DNA of 64,000 nucleotides, from positions 62,001 through 126,000 of the forward strand of contig CAZPGL010000002.1 of assembly GCA_964586175.1 (NCBI GenBank), written 5' to 3'. The position numbers and the translations under genes are program-made. This document shows positions 16,304 through 24,394 of this stretch, piece after piece. The notes beneath the pieces are model-generated. The model was not told where the DNA came from and ran no database searches. It saw only the letters and a program-made list of their open reading frames with translations. The stretch is from CAZPGL01 sp964586175 (GTDB lineage Bacteria > Actinomycetota > Acidimicrobiia > Acidimicrobiales > MedAcidi-G1). How positions within the stretch are numbered: the first letter of the stretch is position 1; every line of letters begins with the position of its first letter.

Positions 16304-18390
16304 CCGTGGCCACCAGGACGCAGCCCGCTAAGAAGCCCGCCAAGAAGCCCGCCGGCAAGCAGACCGGTTACGACGCCGACGCCATCCAGACGCTCGAGGG
16401 CCTGGAGGCGGTCCGCAAGCGACCCGGCATGTACATCGGCGGCACCGGCAGCCCCGGCCTCACCCATCTCGTCTGGGAGTTGGTCGACAACGCGGTCGAC
16501 GAGGCGGCCGCCGGCTTCGCCAACCGCATCGAGATCACCCTCCACCGCGACCAGTCGGTCGAGGTCGCCGACAACGGCCGCGGGATTCCCATCGACACCC
16601 ACGCCAAGCGCAAGGTCTCCGCCCTCGAGGTGGTGCTCACCGAACTCCATGCCGGCGGCAAGTTCGGCGGCGGTGCGTACGGGGCTTCCGGCGGGCTGCA
16701 CGGCGTCGGAGCGTCGGTCGTCAATGCCCTTTCCACCAAGCTCGTCGCCCAGGTCGACCGCGACGGCCACACCCACGAGCTGGCGTTCCGAGAACGGGTG
16801 GCCGGCCAGTTCTCGGGCTCGTCGTTCAAAGCAGGGCATCAACTCCAGAAGGTCAAGCGCATCGCCAAGACCAAGTCGGGGACCCGGGTCAGGTTCTGGC
16901 CCGATCGCGACATCTTCGACGCCGACGCCCGCATCGACCCCGACGAGATCTGCGACCGTGTCACCCGGGCCTGCTTCCTCGTGCCCGGGGTACGGATCCG
17001 GGTGGTCGACAAGCGGGCCGGCGGCGCCAAGGAGCCGTTCGACTTCGTGTCCCGGGGCGGGCTGGCCGACCTGGTCGACCACCTGTCCAGCGGCGAGAAT
17101 GTGTGCGAGATCATCACCCTGTCGGGCATCGACACGTTCAGCGAGCGCGTGCCGGTCGACGGCAAGATGCGCGACGTCGAACGCGAGTGCACCGTCGAGG
17201 TGGCCCTGCGTTGGGTGCGCAACTACGAGGCCCAGGTGCAGTCGTTCGTCAACACGATCCCCACCAGCCAGGGCGGCACCCACACCGCGGGGTTCGATCG
17301 GGCTCTCACCAGGGCCGTCAACGACATCCTCCTCAAGGACACCCGGAAGCTGGCCAAGTTGGCCAAGGAGAACAAGCACCGGGCCGGCAAGGATGACGTC
17401 CAGGAGGGCCTGGTCGCCGCGTTGAAGGTGATCGTGCCCGAACCGCAGTTCCGGGGTCAGACCAAACAGGAACTGGGCACCCCGGCCATCGAGAAGATCG
17501 TCTACGACATCGTCAAGCAGGGTTTGGCCGACTGGTTCACCGGTGGCGGTCCCAAGACCCACGTCAACGCCGTCCGCGACAAGCTGGCCACCGCGGTCAT
17601 CAACCGGGTCAGCTCCAAGCAACTGCTGGAGAACAAGCGCAAGGCCGCCTCGATGGGCTCCACCGGGATGCCCGACAAGCTGGCCGACTGCCGGGTCCAC
17701 GGCCCCGACGCCGAGCTGGTGATCGTCGAAGGGGATTCGGCCGCCGGTCCGGCCAAGGCAGGACGCAACTCGGAGAACACCGCCATCCTCCCGCTGCGGG
17801 GCAAGGTGGTGAACGCCGGCAAGGCCACCCTCAAACAGGTGCTCGACAACGCCGAGGCCCAGGCCCTGTTCACCGCAGTGGGTGCCGGTTCCGGCAAGGA
17901 GTTCAACCTCGACGACGCCCGATACGGCCGCATCGTCATCCTGTGCGACGCCGACGTCGACGGAAGCCACATCCGATGCCTGCTCCTCACCCTGATCCAC
18001 GAGTACATGCGGCCCATGCTCAAGGAAGGCCGGGTCTTCGCCGCCCAGCCTCCCCTCTACACATGTCGGGTCGGCGACACCGTGCACCGGGCGTTCTCCG
18101 ACGACGAACGCGACGCGCTCACCGCCGAACTCACCAAGGGGAACCGCAAGGCCGAGAACCTGCGCTGGAACCGCTTCAAGGGGCTCGGCGAGATGAACGT
18201 CGAAGAGCTGGCCGAATGCGCCCTCGACCCCGCCACCCGCATCCTGCGCCGGCTCACCATGGCCGACGCCAAGGAGGCCAAGGAGGCGGCTCGCATGTTC
18301 GACGTCCTGATGGGGGCCGACGTCGCCAAGCGACGCGACTACCTGGTCGCCAACAGCACGCTGCTCGACCCCGACGCCCTGGACATCTGA
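16300..18390 (+). CDS. parE: Type IIA topoisomerase subunit B (topoisomerase IV ParE / GyrB-like)
   Basis: 696-aa ATPase subunit partnering the preceding gene. GHKL ATPase motifs: ELVDNAVDEA near residue 63, VADNGRGIP near residue 90 and GLHGVGASVVNALS near residue 132. TOPRIM motifs: VEGDSAAGPAK near residue 475, DADVDGSHI near residue 550 and FKGLGEMN near residue 627. A Lys/Ala/Pro-rich N-terminal extension precedes the first motif. The best start is the GTG at 16300, whose GTGA overlaps the parC stop; GTGs at 16297 and 16306 are alternatives. Overlap implies 1:1 coupled synthesis of the A2B2 enzyme. Confidence 0.88.
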   Translation: MTVATRTQPAKKPAKKPAGKQTGYDADAIQTLEGLEAVRKRPGMYIGGTGSPGLTHLVWELVDNAVDEAAAGFANRIEITLHRDQSVEVADNGRGIPIDTHAKRKVSALEVVLTELHAGGKFGGGAYGASGGLHGVGASVVNALSTKLVAQVDRDGHTHELAFRERVAGQFSGSSFKAGHQLQKVKRIAKTKSGTRVRFWPDRDIFDADARIDPDEICDRVTRACFLVPGVRIRVVDKRAGGAKEPFDFVSRGGLADLVDHLSSGENVCEIITLSGIDTFSERVPVDGKMRDVERECTVEVALRWVRNYEAQVQSFVNTIPTSQGGTHTAGFDRALTRAVNDILLKDTRKLAKLAKENKHRAGKDDVQEGLVAALKVIVPEPQFRGQTKQELGTPAIEKIVYDIVKQGLADWFTGGGPKTHVNAVRDKLATAVINRVSSKQLLENKRKAASMGSTGMPDKLADCRVHGPDAELVIVEGDSAAGPAKAGRNSENTAILPLRGKVVNAGKATLKQVLDNAEAQALFTAVGAGSGKEFNLDDARYGRIVILCDADVDGSHIRCLLLTLIHEYMRPMLKEGRVFAAQPPLYTCRVGDTVHRAFSDDERDALTAELTKGNRKAENLRWNRFKGLGEMNVEELAECALDPATRILRRLTMADAKEAKEAARMFDVLMGADVAKRRDYLVANSTLLDPDALDI

Positions 18391-18424
18391 TGCTGTTGCC
18401 CCCGTCCGACCGGGCCGGTCGCTG

Positions 18425-19246
18425 ATGGCCGACCTCCCGGCCTTCCTGTCGCCGTCGGCGGCCGGCACCTACCGGCAGTGTCCGCGCCGCTGGAAACACC
18501 GTTACGTTGACAAGTTGCCCGACCCGCCGGGCGAGGCCGCCCTCGTCGGCACCTTCGCCCACCGGGTGCTCGAGCTGTTGTGCGACGAGCCGCCCGACCA
18601 GCGCACCGCCGACCGGGCCCGCGCCCTGGCCCGCGAGGTGTGGCCCCAGATCTCGGCCCACCCCGACTACCGCGGCCTCGGACTGGCCGACGACGCCCAA
18701 CGGGAATTCCGATGGAAGTCCTGGCAGGCCATCGAGGGGCTGTGGCAACTCGAGGATCCCGCCGGCATCGACGTGCGGGCCACCGAGCAACGGCTGTCCA
18801 CCGTCGTGGCCGGCGTGCCGTTCCGCGGGGTGGTCGACCGCCTCGACGACGACGGCGACACCCTCGTGGTCACCGACTACAAGTCCGGCCGGCCCCCACG
18901 TGCCGCCGACCGGCAGAAGTCGCTCGACCAGGTGCTGCTCTACGCGGCGGCCGTCGAGGCCGAGACCGGGGAACGTCCCGGTCGGGCCCGGCTGCTGTAC
19001 CTCGGCCGGGAGATCATCGAGACGACCGTCGACGACGGCGCGCTCGACGGCGCCACCGGCCGTCTGGCCGGCACCTGGTCGGACCTGGGGGGCGACTGCG
19101 CCGGCGACACGTTCGCCACCAGCCCCGGACCCCTGTGCGGCTGGTGCCCCTACGCCGGCATCTGCTCCGACGGGCAGGCCGAGATCAAGCGGCGGCTGGC
19201 CGCCGGGCGCATGCGCACCGACGCTCCCGCCCTGGCCCTGATCTGA
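18425..19246 (+). CDS. RecB/Cas4-like PD-(D/E)XK nuclease with Fe-S cysteines
   Basis: 273-aa stand-alone nuclease domain. Catalytic residues are readable as GVVDRLD (near residue 139), TDYKSG (near 157) and QVLLYA (near 176), i.e. the D, DxK and QxxxY elements. A 4Fe-4S cluster is likely from Cys20 in TYRQCPRRW plus the C-terminal cysteines in CGWCPYAGIC (near residue 238). This is the arrangement of Cas4 and AddB-type nucleases. No helicase and no cas1/cas2 are nearby, so it is more probably a DNA-repair exonuclease, a common lone gene in actinobacteria. It starts 34 nt after parE and could be co-transcribed. Confidence 0.82.
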   Translation: MADLPAFLSPSAAGTYRQCPRRWKHRYVDKLPDPPGEAALVGTFAHRVLELLCDEPPDQRTADRARALAREVWPQISAHPDYRGLGLADDAQREFRWKSWQAIEGLWQLEDPAGIDVRATEQRLSTVVAGVPFRGVVDRLDDDGDTLVVTDYKSGRPPRAADRQKSLDQVLLYAAAVEAETGERPGRARLLYLGREIIETTVDDGALDGATGRLAGTWSDLGGDCAGDTFATSPGPLCGWCPYAGICSDGQAEIKRRLAAGRMRTDAPALALI

Positions 19247-19256
19247 CGCCGGACGC

Positions 19257-19589
19257 TCAGCGGCGACCGCGCCGGCGCCGCCAGGCCAACAGCAGCAAGC
19301 CGGCGGCCACCACGGCCCCCAGCACCCCGAGGCGGTGCAACCGGTCGGCCCGCTCGTCAGCCATTTCGACCGGCGGGGCGTCGAAGGGGCGCACCTCGCC
19401 GTCAGCTCCCGAAGCATCGCCAACCTCGGGATCGGCCGCAGCCCCGTCGACGGCCGCCTCCGGTTCCGCCGGGTGTCCGTCAGGTGATTCGGGAGGTGCC
19501 TCTGGCTCGTCTCCCAACAGGCCGTCGACCGGGCTGACCTCGGGTGGGGCGGCACGTCCTCGCCGTGCCTGGGGGTCGTAACCGCTCAC
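19257..19589 (-). CDS. Tail-anchored acidic membrane protein of unknown function
   Basis: 110 aa. Residues 1-80 are Pro/Glu/Asp-rich and probably disordered, residues 87-103 form one hydrophobic helix (LGVLGAVVAAGLLLLAW), and the chain ends in a run of arginines. This is a C-terminal anchor with a cytoplasmic acidic tail, by the positive-inside rule reversed only if the arginines stay inside; topology is uncertain. Its GTG start forms a GTGA overlap with the parA stop, so it is translationally coupled to ParA. A membrane partner for the ATPase is a reasonable inference, not shown. Confidence 0.6.
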   Translation of the reverse strand: MSGYDPQARRGRAAPPEVSPVDGLLGDEPEAPPESPDGHPAEPEAAVDGAAADPEVGDASGADGEVRPFDAPPVEMADERADRLHRLGVLGAVVAAGLLLLAWRRRRGRR

Positions 19590-20377
19590 GGGGCACCTCC
19601 ATCCAGTACGTGGTCGAGCAGGACGTCGAACTCAGCGGAGGCCTCGGTCGCCCCCGGGCGCTTACCCAGCCCGTGGATGGGCAGCGACTGGGCAGCCGCC
19701 TCGGACACCGCGGCCCGCTGATGGACCGGCGGCAGGCAGATTCCGGGGTAGGCCTCGACCAGCTGCCCATGCCAGTACCGGGCGTCGCGGGTGCGGCCCA
19801 GACGATTGATGGCGATGCCGGCCAGCCGGGGCCGACCGTCGGGCCGACGCATGCGGATGCGTTCGATGGTCTGGAGCATGCGGGCCACACCGTCGGCGGC
19901 CCAGGCTCCCGGTTCGGTGACGAGCAGCACGGTGTCGGCCGCGAACAGACCGTTGATGGTCAGCAGGCCCAGCGACGGCGGGCAGTCGAGCACGACGAGG
20001 GGCCAGCCGGACGATCCGTCGCCATTGAGCGCCATCTGCAGGCGGTCCTGGCCACCCAACGGGTCGGTGGCCAACTGAGGTTCCCGTACCGCCAGGCCCG
20101 GGGACGACGCAGCCACGAGGGGACGGCGGCCGCATTCGACCGGCCATCCCGACGTCTCGACCACCATGCGGACACCGCCGGGCTGCTCCTCGGCCAGCAC
20201 GGTGTCGATGCTCCGGGTCGGTTCGAACACGCCGAGGCCGGTGGTGGCGTTGCCTTGAGGGTCCAAGTCGACCACGAGGGTCTCGATGCCCCGGGCCGCG
20301 GCCGCCGAGGTCAACCCGAGGGCGACCGTGGTCTTCCCCACCCCACCCTTCTGGTTCACCACGGCGACGGTCGGCAT
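19586..20377 (-). CDS. parA: ParA-family ATPase (orphan)
   Basis: 263-aa MinD/ParA ATPase. The deviant Walker A is KGGVGKTT at residues 10-17, the switch segment VDLDPQGNATTGLG follows near residue 38, and VVLDCPPS near residue 130 is Walker B. Homologues position chromosomes, plasmids or protein complexes by an ATP-driven gradient on the nucleoid. No parB or parS-like repeats accompany it; the only partner is the overlapping tail-anchored gene downstream. So it may place a membrane or cytosolic cargo rather than the origin. The ATG at 20377 lies 6 nt after a TAGGTT box. Confidence 0.88.
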   Translation of the reverse strand: MPTVAVVNQKGGVGKTTVALGLTSAAAARGIETLVVDLDPQGNATTGLGVFEPTRSIDTVLAEEQPGGVRMVVETSGWPVECGRRPLVAASSPGLAVREPQLATDPLGGQDRLQMALNGDGSSGWPLVVLDCPPSLGLLTINGLFAADTVLLVTEPGAWAADGVARMLQTIERIRMRRPDGRPRLAGIAINRLGRTRDARYWHGQLVEAYPGICLPPVHQRAAVSEAAAQSLPIHGLGKRPGATEASAEFDVLLDHVLDGGAP

Positions 20378-20383
20378 GGACGA

Positions 20384-20389
20384 AACCTA
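20384..20389 (-). promoter_or_regulatory. -10 box (TAGGTT), leaderless parA
   Basis: TAGGTT on the minus strand, 6 nt before the parA ATG; divergent from the mutM promoter 46 bp away. Confidence 0.55.
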
Positions 20390-20434
20390 ACCCACCGACG
20401 GCCCGGGCCGAGGACCCGTCGACCCACCTGCCGC

Positions 20435-20440
20435 TACGTT
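20435..20440 (+). promoter_or_regulatory. -10 box (TACGTT), leaderless mutM
   Basis: TACGTT, 6 nt before the GTG at 20447, which encodes the residue processed off to expose the catalytic Pro. Confidence 0.55.
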
Positions 20441-20446
20441 GACGCC

Positions 20447-21247
20447 GTGCCCGAGCTCCCCGAGGTCGAAACCATCCGGCGGCACCTGGAGCCGCTGCTC
20501 CTCGATGCCCGGGTGCGGTCGGCCACCGCCCATCCGTCGGCCAAGTTCCGGCCGGCCGTCGACGCCATCGGACACCGCATCGACGCGGTGGACCGTCGGG
20601 GCAAGTACCTGCTCATCGACCTGTCGGGAACCCACGAGCTGATCATCCACCTCGGCATGACCGGTGCCCTCCTGCTGGCCGATGGGCCGGCCACTGGCGC
20701 CCACGTCCGGGCCGACTGGGAGCTCGACGACCGTCGCCACCTCGTGTTCGACGACGTGCGACGGTTCGGACGCCTCGCCGTCGTTCCCCGCGGCGTGTAC
20801 GACGGCCTGCCCACCCTGCACCACCTCGGACCGGAGCCGTTCGACCCGGAACTGGACGACCACCGGTTCCATCGTTCGCTGCGGGCCAGCCGCCGCCGGG
20901 TCAAGACCAGCCTGCTGTCTCAGCGACCCATCGCCGGTGTCGGCAACATCTACGCTGACGAGGCGTTGTGGCGGGCCGGCATCAACCCCGGAGCCCGCCG
21001 GGTGGGCCCCGAGCGGGCGGCCCGGTTGCTGGCGGCCATCCGCGACGTGCTGGCCGAGTCGCTCGAGAACCGGGGCACCACGCTGCGCGACTACCGCACC
21101 CCGGACGGGTCGACGGGCGACAACCAGCGCCGGCTGGACTGCTACGGCCGGGGGGGCCAGCCGTGCCGGTGCTGCGGCGAGGCCCTCGTCGCCCGCCCCC
21201 TGGACCAGCGCACCACCACCTGGTGCCCGAACTGCCAGGCCCGCTGA
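20447..21247 (+). CDS. mutM: MutM/Fpg, formamidopyrimidine-DNA glycosylase
   Basis: 266-aa bifunctional glycosylase/AP lyase that removes 8-oxoguanine and other oxidised purines. After removal of the initiator residue the N-terminus is PELPEVETIRRHL, with Pro as the nucleophile and Glu next. The catalytic Lys lies in RRGKYLLIDL near residue 57. GVGNIYADEALWRAGINP near residue 165 is the helix-two-turn-helix, and the C-terminal zinc finger uses CRCC and CPNC (residues 238-263). The start is the GTG at 20447, forced by the need for PELPE at position 2. Confidence 0.95.
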   Translation: MPELPEVETIRRHLEPLLLDARVRSATAHPSAKFRPAVDAIGHRIDAVDRRGKYLLIDLSGTHELIIHLGMTGALLLADGPATGAHVRADWELDDRRHLVFDDVRRFGRLAVVPRGVYDGLPTLHHLGPEPFDPELDDHRFHRSLRASRRRVKTSLLSQRPIAGVGNIYADEALWRAGINPGARRVGPERAARLLAAIRDVLAESLENRGTTLRDYRTPDGSTGDNQRRLDCYGRGGQPCRCCGEALVARPLDQRTTTWCPNCQAR

Positions 21248-21290
21248 CCGGCGGGCGGGCGGGTGCCCCTGAGCGGCACTCGGGGGCCTC

Positions 21291-21296
21291 TACGCT
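21291..21296 (+). promoter_or_regulatory. -10 box (TACGCT), leaderless DUF3048 gene
   Basis: TACGCT, 7 nt before the GTG at 21304. Confidence 0.55.
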
Positions 21297-21303
21297 CGTC
21301 GCC

Positions 21304-22878
21304 GTGCGGCATCGACTCCTCCTCGGCATGGCCCTCGTGGGCCTGGCAGGCAGCCTGGTCGCCGTCGCCGCAGTGGGCGCCCAGACCTACGCCGAACTCA
21401 TCGCCGCCGAAGAGCGCAGCATCGGTGACCTCCACGGCGAGATCGCCGCCTACGAGGCACAGGTCGTCGGCTACGAGGCCGACCTCGATGCCCTCGACGC
21501 CCTGATTGCCGAGATCGACGCCCTGATCGCCACCGAGGACGCCGAACTGGCCCTGTTGCCCATCCACCTCGAGTTGCTGGCCGACGACCTGCTGGACCGC
21601 TACATCGCCCTCGACGAGCCCACCGCCGTCCGCCACGCGATGGCGATCGACGCCTACGTCCGCAACGACGAACACGTGAACGCAGTGCTCACCCAGTCGG
21701 TGGAACTCACCGACGAGGCCCTGGAGGGAATCCGGTCCCGGCTGCTCTACGAGGCGGTGATCGACGACGCCAACGACCAGCTGCTGGCCCTCTACGCCGA
21801 GCTGCGGCTCCTGGGCCGTCGGGTCGACGGGGTCAACGAGCAGATCCGACGGACCGGCGATCGCCGGCAGGACGCAGTGGACCACCGGGAGGACACCGTC
21901 GACCTGATACCCGGCATCGAAGCCCAGATCGGCGACGCGGAGGCCGGTATCACCGTGGCTGAAGCGAACATCGCCGCGGCCCGAGCCGAAATCGAGCGAC
22001 TCGAATCGCTGCTGGTGACGATGCGCTGGACCGCCGAGCTGGGCCAGGACATCGGCCGGCCCGCCCTGGCCGTCAAGATCGACAACGTCAAGGCGGCGTG
22101 GCCCCAGACCGGCGTCAACCAGGCCGACGTCGTCTACGAGGAGATCGTGGAAGCCGGGCTGACCCGCCTGGTCGCCATCTTCCAGACCCAGAGTCCCGGC
22201 ACCGTCGGACCGATCCGCTCGGCCCGCACCTCCGACCCCCCGTTGCTCGCCGGGTTCGACCGTCCGCTGTTCGCCTACTCGGGCGCCAACCACATCACCC
22301 TGCAGATCGTGCGCAACAGCGAGCTCGAGCTGGCCGGCTACGACGACGAGCCGGGCGCCTACTGGCGTTCCGATTCCCGCAGCGCCCCCCACAACCTGTA
22401 CGCCTCCACCACCCGGCTATGGAACCGGTTCCCCGAACGCACCGAGATGCCGCCGGCACCCTTCGAGTTCCGGGTACACGGTGAGGCCCTCCACCCGGAC
22501 GCCGAGCCGGCCGAGGGGGTCGAGGTCGACTTCGGTCGTACCGAGGTCGACTACTCGTGGAACGGCTCCGGGTGGGCCCGCCGCCAGGGCGGATCCGCCC
22601 ACATCGACTCAGCGGGTGTCCAGGTCGCACCGGCCAACGTCGTCGTCCAGTTCATCCGGTACGGCACGAGTCCGGCCGACGGCCGCTCCCCCGAGGCCCA
22701 CACGACCGGGTCGGGGGTGGCGTGGATCCTGACCGCGGGGCACGTCATCGTCGGCGAATGGGACCGTCCCGACGAGTCGGCACCCGCCGTGTACCACATC
22801 GACGGTGAGACGATCCGCCTGTCGCCGGGCCGCACCTGGGTCGCCCTGGCCGAGGACGGGTCGGCCGAACTGCGCTGA
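21304..22878 (+). CDS. Exported coiled-coil protein with DUF3048 (YerB) domain
   Basis: 524 aa. Residues 1-27 form a signal peptide or anchor (LLLGMALVGLAGSLVAVAAV). Residues 30-245 are rich in Ala/Glu/Leu heptads and predict a long coiled coil. The C-terminal half from about residue 250 is the DUF3048 fold: RPALAVKIDNVKAAWPQTG, DVVYEEIVEAGLTRL, GPIRSARTSD and VIVGEWD near the end. DUF3048 proteins such as Bacillus YerB are extracytoplasmic with no established activity. Fusion to a long coiled coil suggests a spacer or scaffold across the wall, which is my inference. The GTG at 21304 follows a TACGCT box. Confidence 0.8.
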   Translation: MRHRLLLGMALVGLAGSLVAVAAVGAQTYAELIAAEERSIGDLHGEIAAYEAQVVGYEADLDALDALIAEIDALIATEDAELALLPIHLELLADDLLDRYIALDEPTAVRHAMAIDAYVRNDEHVNAVLTQSVELTDEALEGIRSRLLYEAVIDDANDQLLALYAELRLLGRRVDGVNEQIRRTGDRRQDAVDHREDTVDLIPGIEAQIGDAEAGITVAEANIAAARAEIERLESLLVTMRWTAELGQDIGRPALAVKIDNVKAAWPQTGVNQADVVYEEIVEAGLTRLVAIFQTQSPGTVGPIRSARTSDPPLLAGFDRPLFAYSGANHITLQIVRNSELELAGYDDEPGAYWRSDSRSAPHNLYASTTRLWNRFPERTEMPPAPFEFRVHGEALHPDAEPAEGVEVDFGRTEVDYSWNGSGWARRQGGSAHIDSAGVQVAPANVVVQFIRYGTSPADGRSPEAHTTGSGVAWILTAGHVIVGEWDRPDESAPAVYHIDGETIRLSPGRTWVALAEDGSAELR

Positions 22879-22879
22879 G

Positions 22880-23818
22880 TCAGACGCCCGGGTCGACCAG
22901 CACGTCGGCCGGCACGGTTCCGTCGCCGGCGACGGTGAGGATCTCGAGGCCGTCGTCGGTGACCAGCACGGTGTGCTCGAACTGGGCCGTCCGGCGCCCG
23001 TCCCTGGTCACCGCCGTCCAGTCGTCGTCCCACAGGGCACACGCCGGATCACCGAGGGTCAGCATCGGCTCGACGGTGAACGTCATGCCCGGCACCAGCA
23101 CCGTCGACGCCCGGGGGTCGTGGTAGTGCGGGATCTGCAGGCCGCTGTGGAACTCGGTGCCGATGCCATGGCCGATGAACTCCCGTACCACGCCCAGCCC
23201 GTGGCGCCGGGCGTGGCGTTCGATGGCCCGGCCGATGGCGTGCACCGGTTGTCCGGGTCCGGCGGCGGCGATACCGGCGTTCATGGCCGTGCGGGTCTCG
23301 GCGACCAGCCGGCGCGAATGGTCGTCGACATCGCCCACCAGCAGGGTGACGGAACTGTCGCCGTGGACCCCGTCCAGGTAGATCGTCACGTCCACGTTGA
23401 CGATGTCGCCGTCGGCCAGCGGCCGGCTGTCGGGAATGCCGTGACAGATCACTTCGTTGACCGACGTGCACACCGACTTCGGGTACCCCCGGTAGTTGAG
23501 GGGACTCGGGTAGCCGCCGCGAGCCACGCTGGCCTGGTGGACCACCTCGTCGATCCGGTCGGTGGTCACGCCCGGGACGACGGCGGGCGCCGCCTCCAAC
23601 AGGATCTCGGCCGCTGCCCGACCGGCGGCCCGCATCCGTTCGATCTCGTCGGGGGTGCGCACGCTCGACGACTGGGACGGCCCCGGATCGCCGGTGGCGG
23701 CATACGGGGGTCGCCCGATCCCGGCCGGCACGGTGCGCATCGGGCTGAGGAGCCCAGGCCGCACCGGTGGCGAGGAGACGGGAGGAAGGTTCGCGTTGCG
23801 ACGCTTGCGCTTGGCCAC
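22880..23818 (-). CDS. map: Methionine aminopeptidase, type I, with N-terminal extension
   Basis: 312-aa metalloprotease removing initiator methionine. The metal ligands are seen in NVDVTIYLDGVHGDSSVT (two Asp), IGHGIGTEFHS (His), VEPML (Glu) and the C-terminal QFEHTVLVT (Glu). About 60 N-terminal residues are basic and then Pro-rich, the linker extension found in actinobacterial MapB-type enzymes, thought to contact the ribosome. The GTG at 23818 sits 6 nt after TAGCCT. It is convergent with the DUF3048 gene with a one-base gap. Confidence 0.94.
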   Translation of the reverse strand: MAKRKRRNANLPPVSSPPVRPGLLSPMRTVPAGIGRPPYAATGDPGPSQSSSVRTPDEIERMRAAGRAAAEILLEAAPAVVPGVTTDRIDEVVHQASVARGGYPSPLNYRGYPKSVCTSVNEVICHGIPDSRPLADGDIVNVDVTIYLDGVHGDSSVTLLVGDVDDHSRRLVAETRTAMNAGIAAAGPGQPVHAIGRAIERHARRHGLGVVREFIGHGIGTEFHSGLQIPHYHDPRASTVLVPGMTFTVEPMLTLGDPACALWDDDWTAVTRDGRRTAQFEHTVLVTDDGLEILTVAGDGTVPADVLVDPGV

Positions 23819-23824
23819 GGCCGG

Positions 23825-23830
23825 AGGCTA
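23825..23830 (-). promoter_or_regulatory. -10 box (TAGCCT), leaderless map
   Basis: TAGCCT on the minus strand, 6 nt before the GTG at 23818, in the short gap after the MaoC gene. Confidence 0.55.
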
Positions 23831-23841
23831 TCGGGACGGCT

Positions 23842-24297
23842 TCAGCGCAGGAAGCGGCTGACGCTGTCGACCACGCACGCCGGGCGGTCGTGGCCTTCGA
23901 TCTCGACGGTGATCCGGATGACCACCTGGACGCCACCGGCCACCTCGTCGACCTCCACGACCTCGGCCCCGGCCCGAACCCGCGCATCCACGGGCACCGC
24001 CGACGGGAACCGCACCTTGTTCACCCCGTAGTTGACGCCCATGGAAACGCCCCGCACCTCGAGGAGGGTGGGGAGCAGCATGTTGGTGAGCGACAGGGTC
24101 AGATACCCGTGGGCGATGGTCGACCCGAACGGGCCGTCGGCGGCAGCCGCCGGGTCGACGTGGATCCACTGGTGGTCGCCGGTGGCGTCGGCGAACCGGT
24201 CGATGCGCTCCTGGTCGATCACCATCCAGTCGCTGTGGCCGAGATGGGTGCCGACGGCGTCGGCCAGAGCGTCGGGACTGTCGAAGACGGTGGGCAT
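23842..24297 (-). CDS. MaoC-like (R)-specific enoyl-CoA hydratase
   Basis: 151-aa hotdog-fold hydratase. The hydratase-2 motif is complete: FADATGDHQWIHVDP near residue 38 with the catalytic Asp/His, then GSTIAHGYLTLSL near residue 60. VNYGVNKVRFPSAVPVDARV follows as in the family. It hydrates trans-2-enoyl-CoA to (R)-3-hydroxyacyl-CoA, feeding beta-oxidation or polyester pathways. The ATG at 24297 has a probable TAGTGT -10 at 24338-24343, overlapping the -10 of the divergent CDF gene. Confidence 0.88.
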   Translation of the reverse strand: MPTVFDSPDALADAVGTHLGHSDWMVIDQERIDRFADATGDHQWIHVDPAAAADGPFGSTIAHGYLTLSLTNMLLPTLLEVRGVSMGVNYGVNKVRFPSAVPVDARVRAGAEVVEVDEVAGGVQVVIRITVEIEGHDRPACVVDSVSRFLR

Positions 24298-24337
24298 GGC
24301 AGGCCTCGGGGTCGGGTCGGTCGTGGGTCCGGAGCCG

Positions 24338-24347
24338 ACACTACGCT
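24338..24347. promoter_or_regulatory. Overlapping divergent -10 elements between MaoC and CDF genes
   Basis: Minus strand TAGTGT (24343-24338) and plus strand TACGCT (24342-24347) share two bases. Leaders would be about 35 nt and 40 nt. Same design as between plsY and the FmdB gene. Confidence 0.4.
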
Positions 24348-24394
24348 GCACGGGTCCACCGTCCCTCGTCCGAGCACCGGGAGCCCGACACGAC

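Noticed and set aside
19257..20377. A ParABS plasmid-type partition locus, hence an integrated plasmid
   Set aside because: No parB, no parS-like repeats, no replication or conjugation genes; the flanks are ordinary chromosomal genes.
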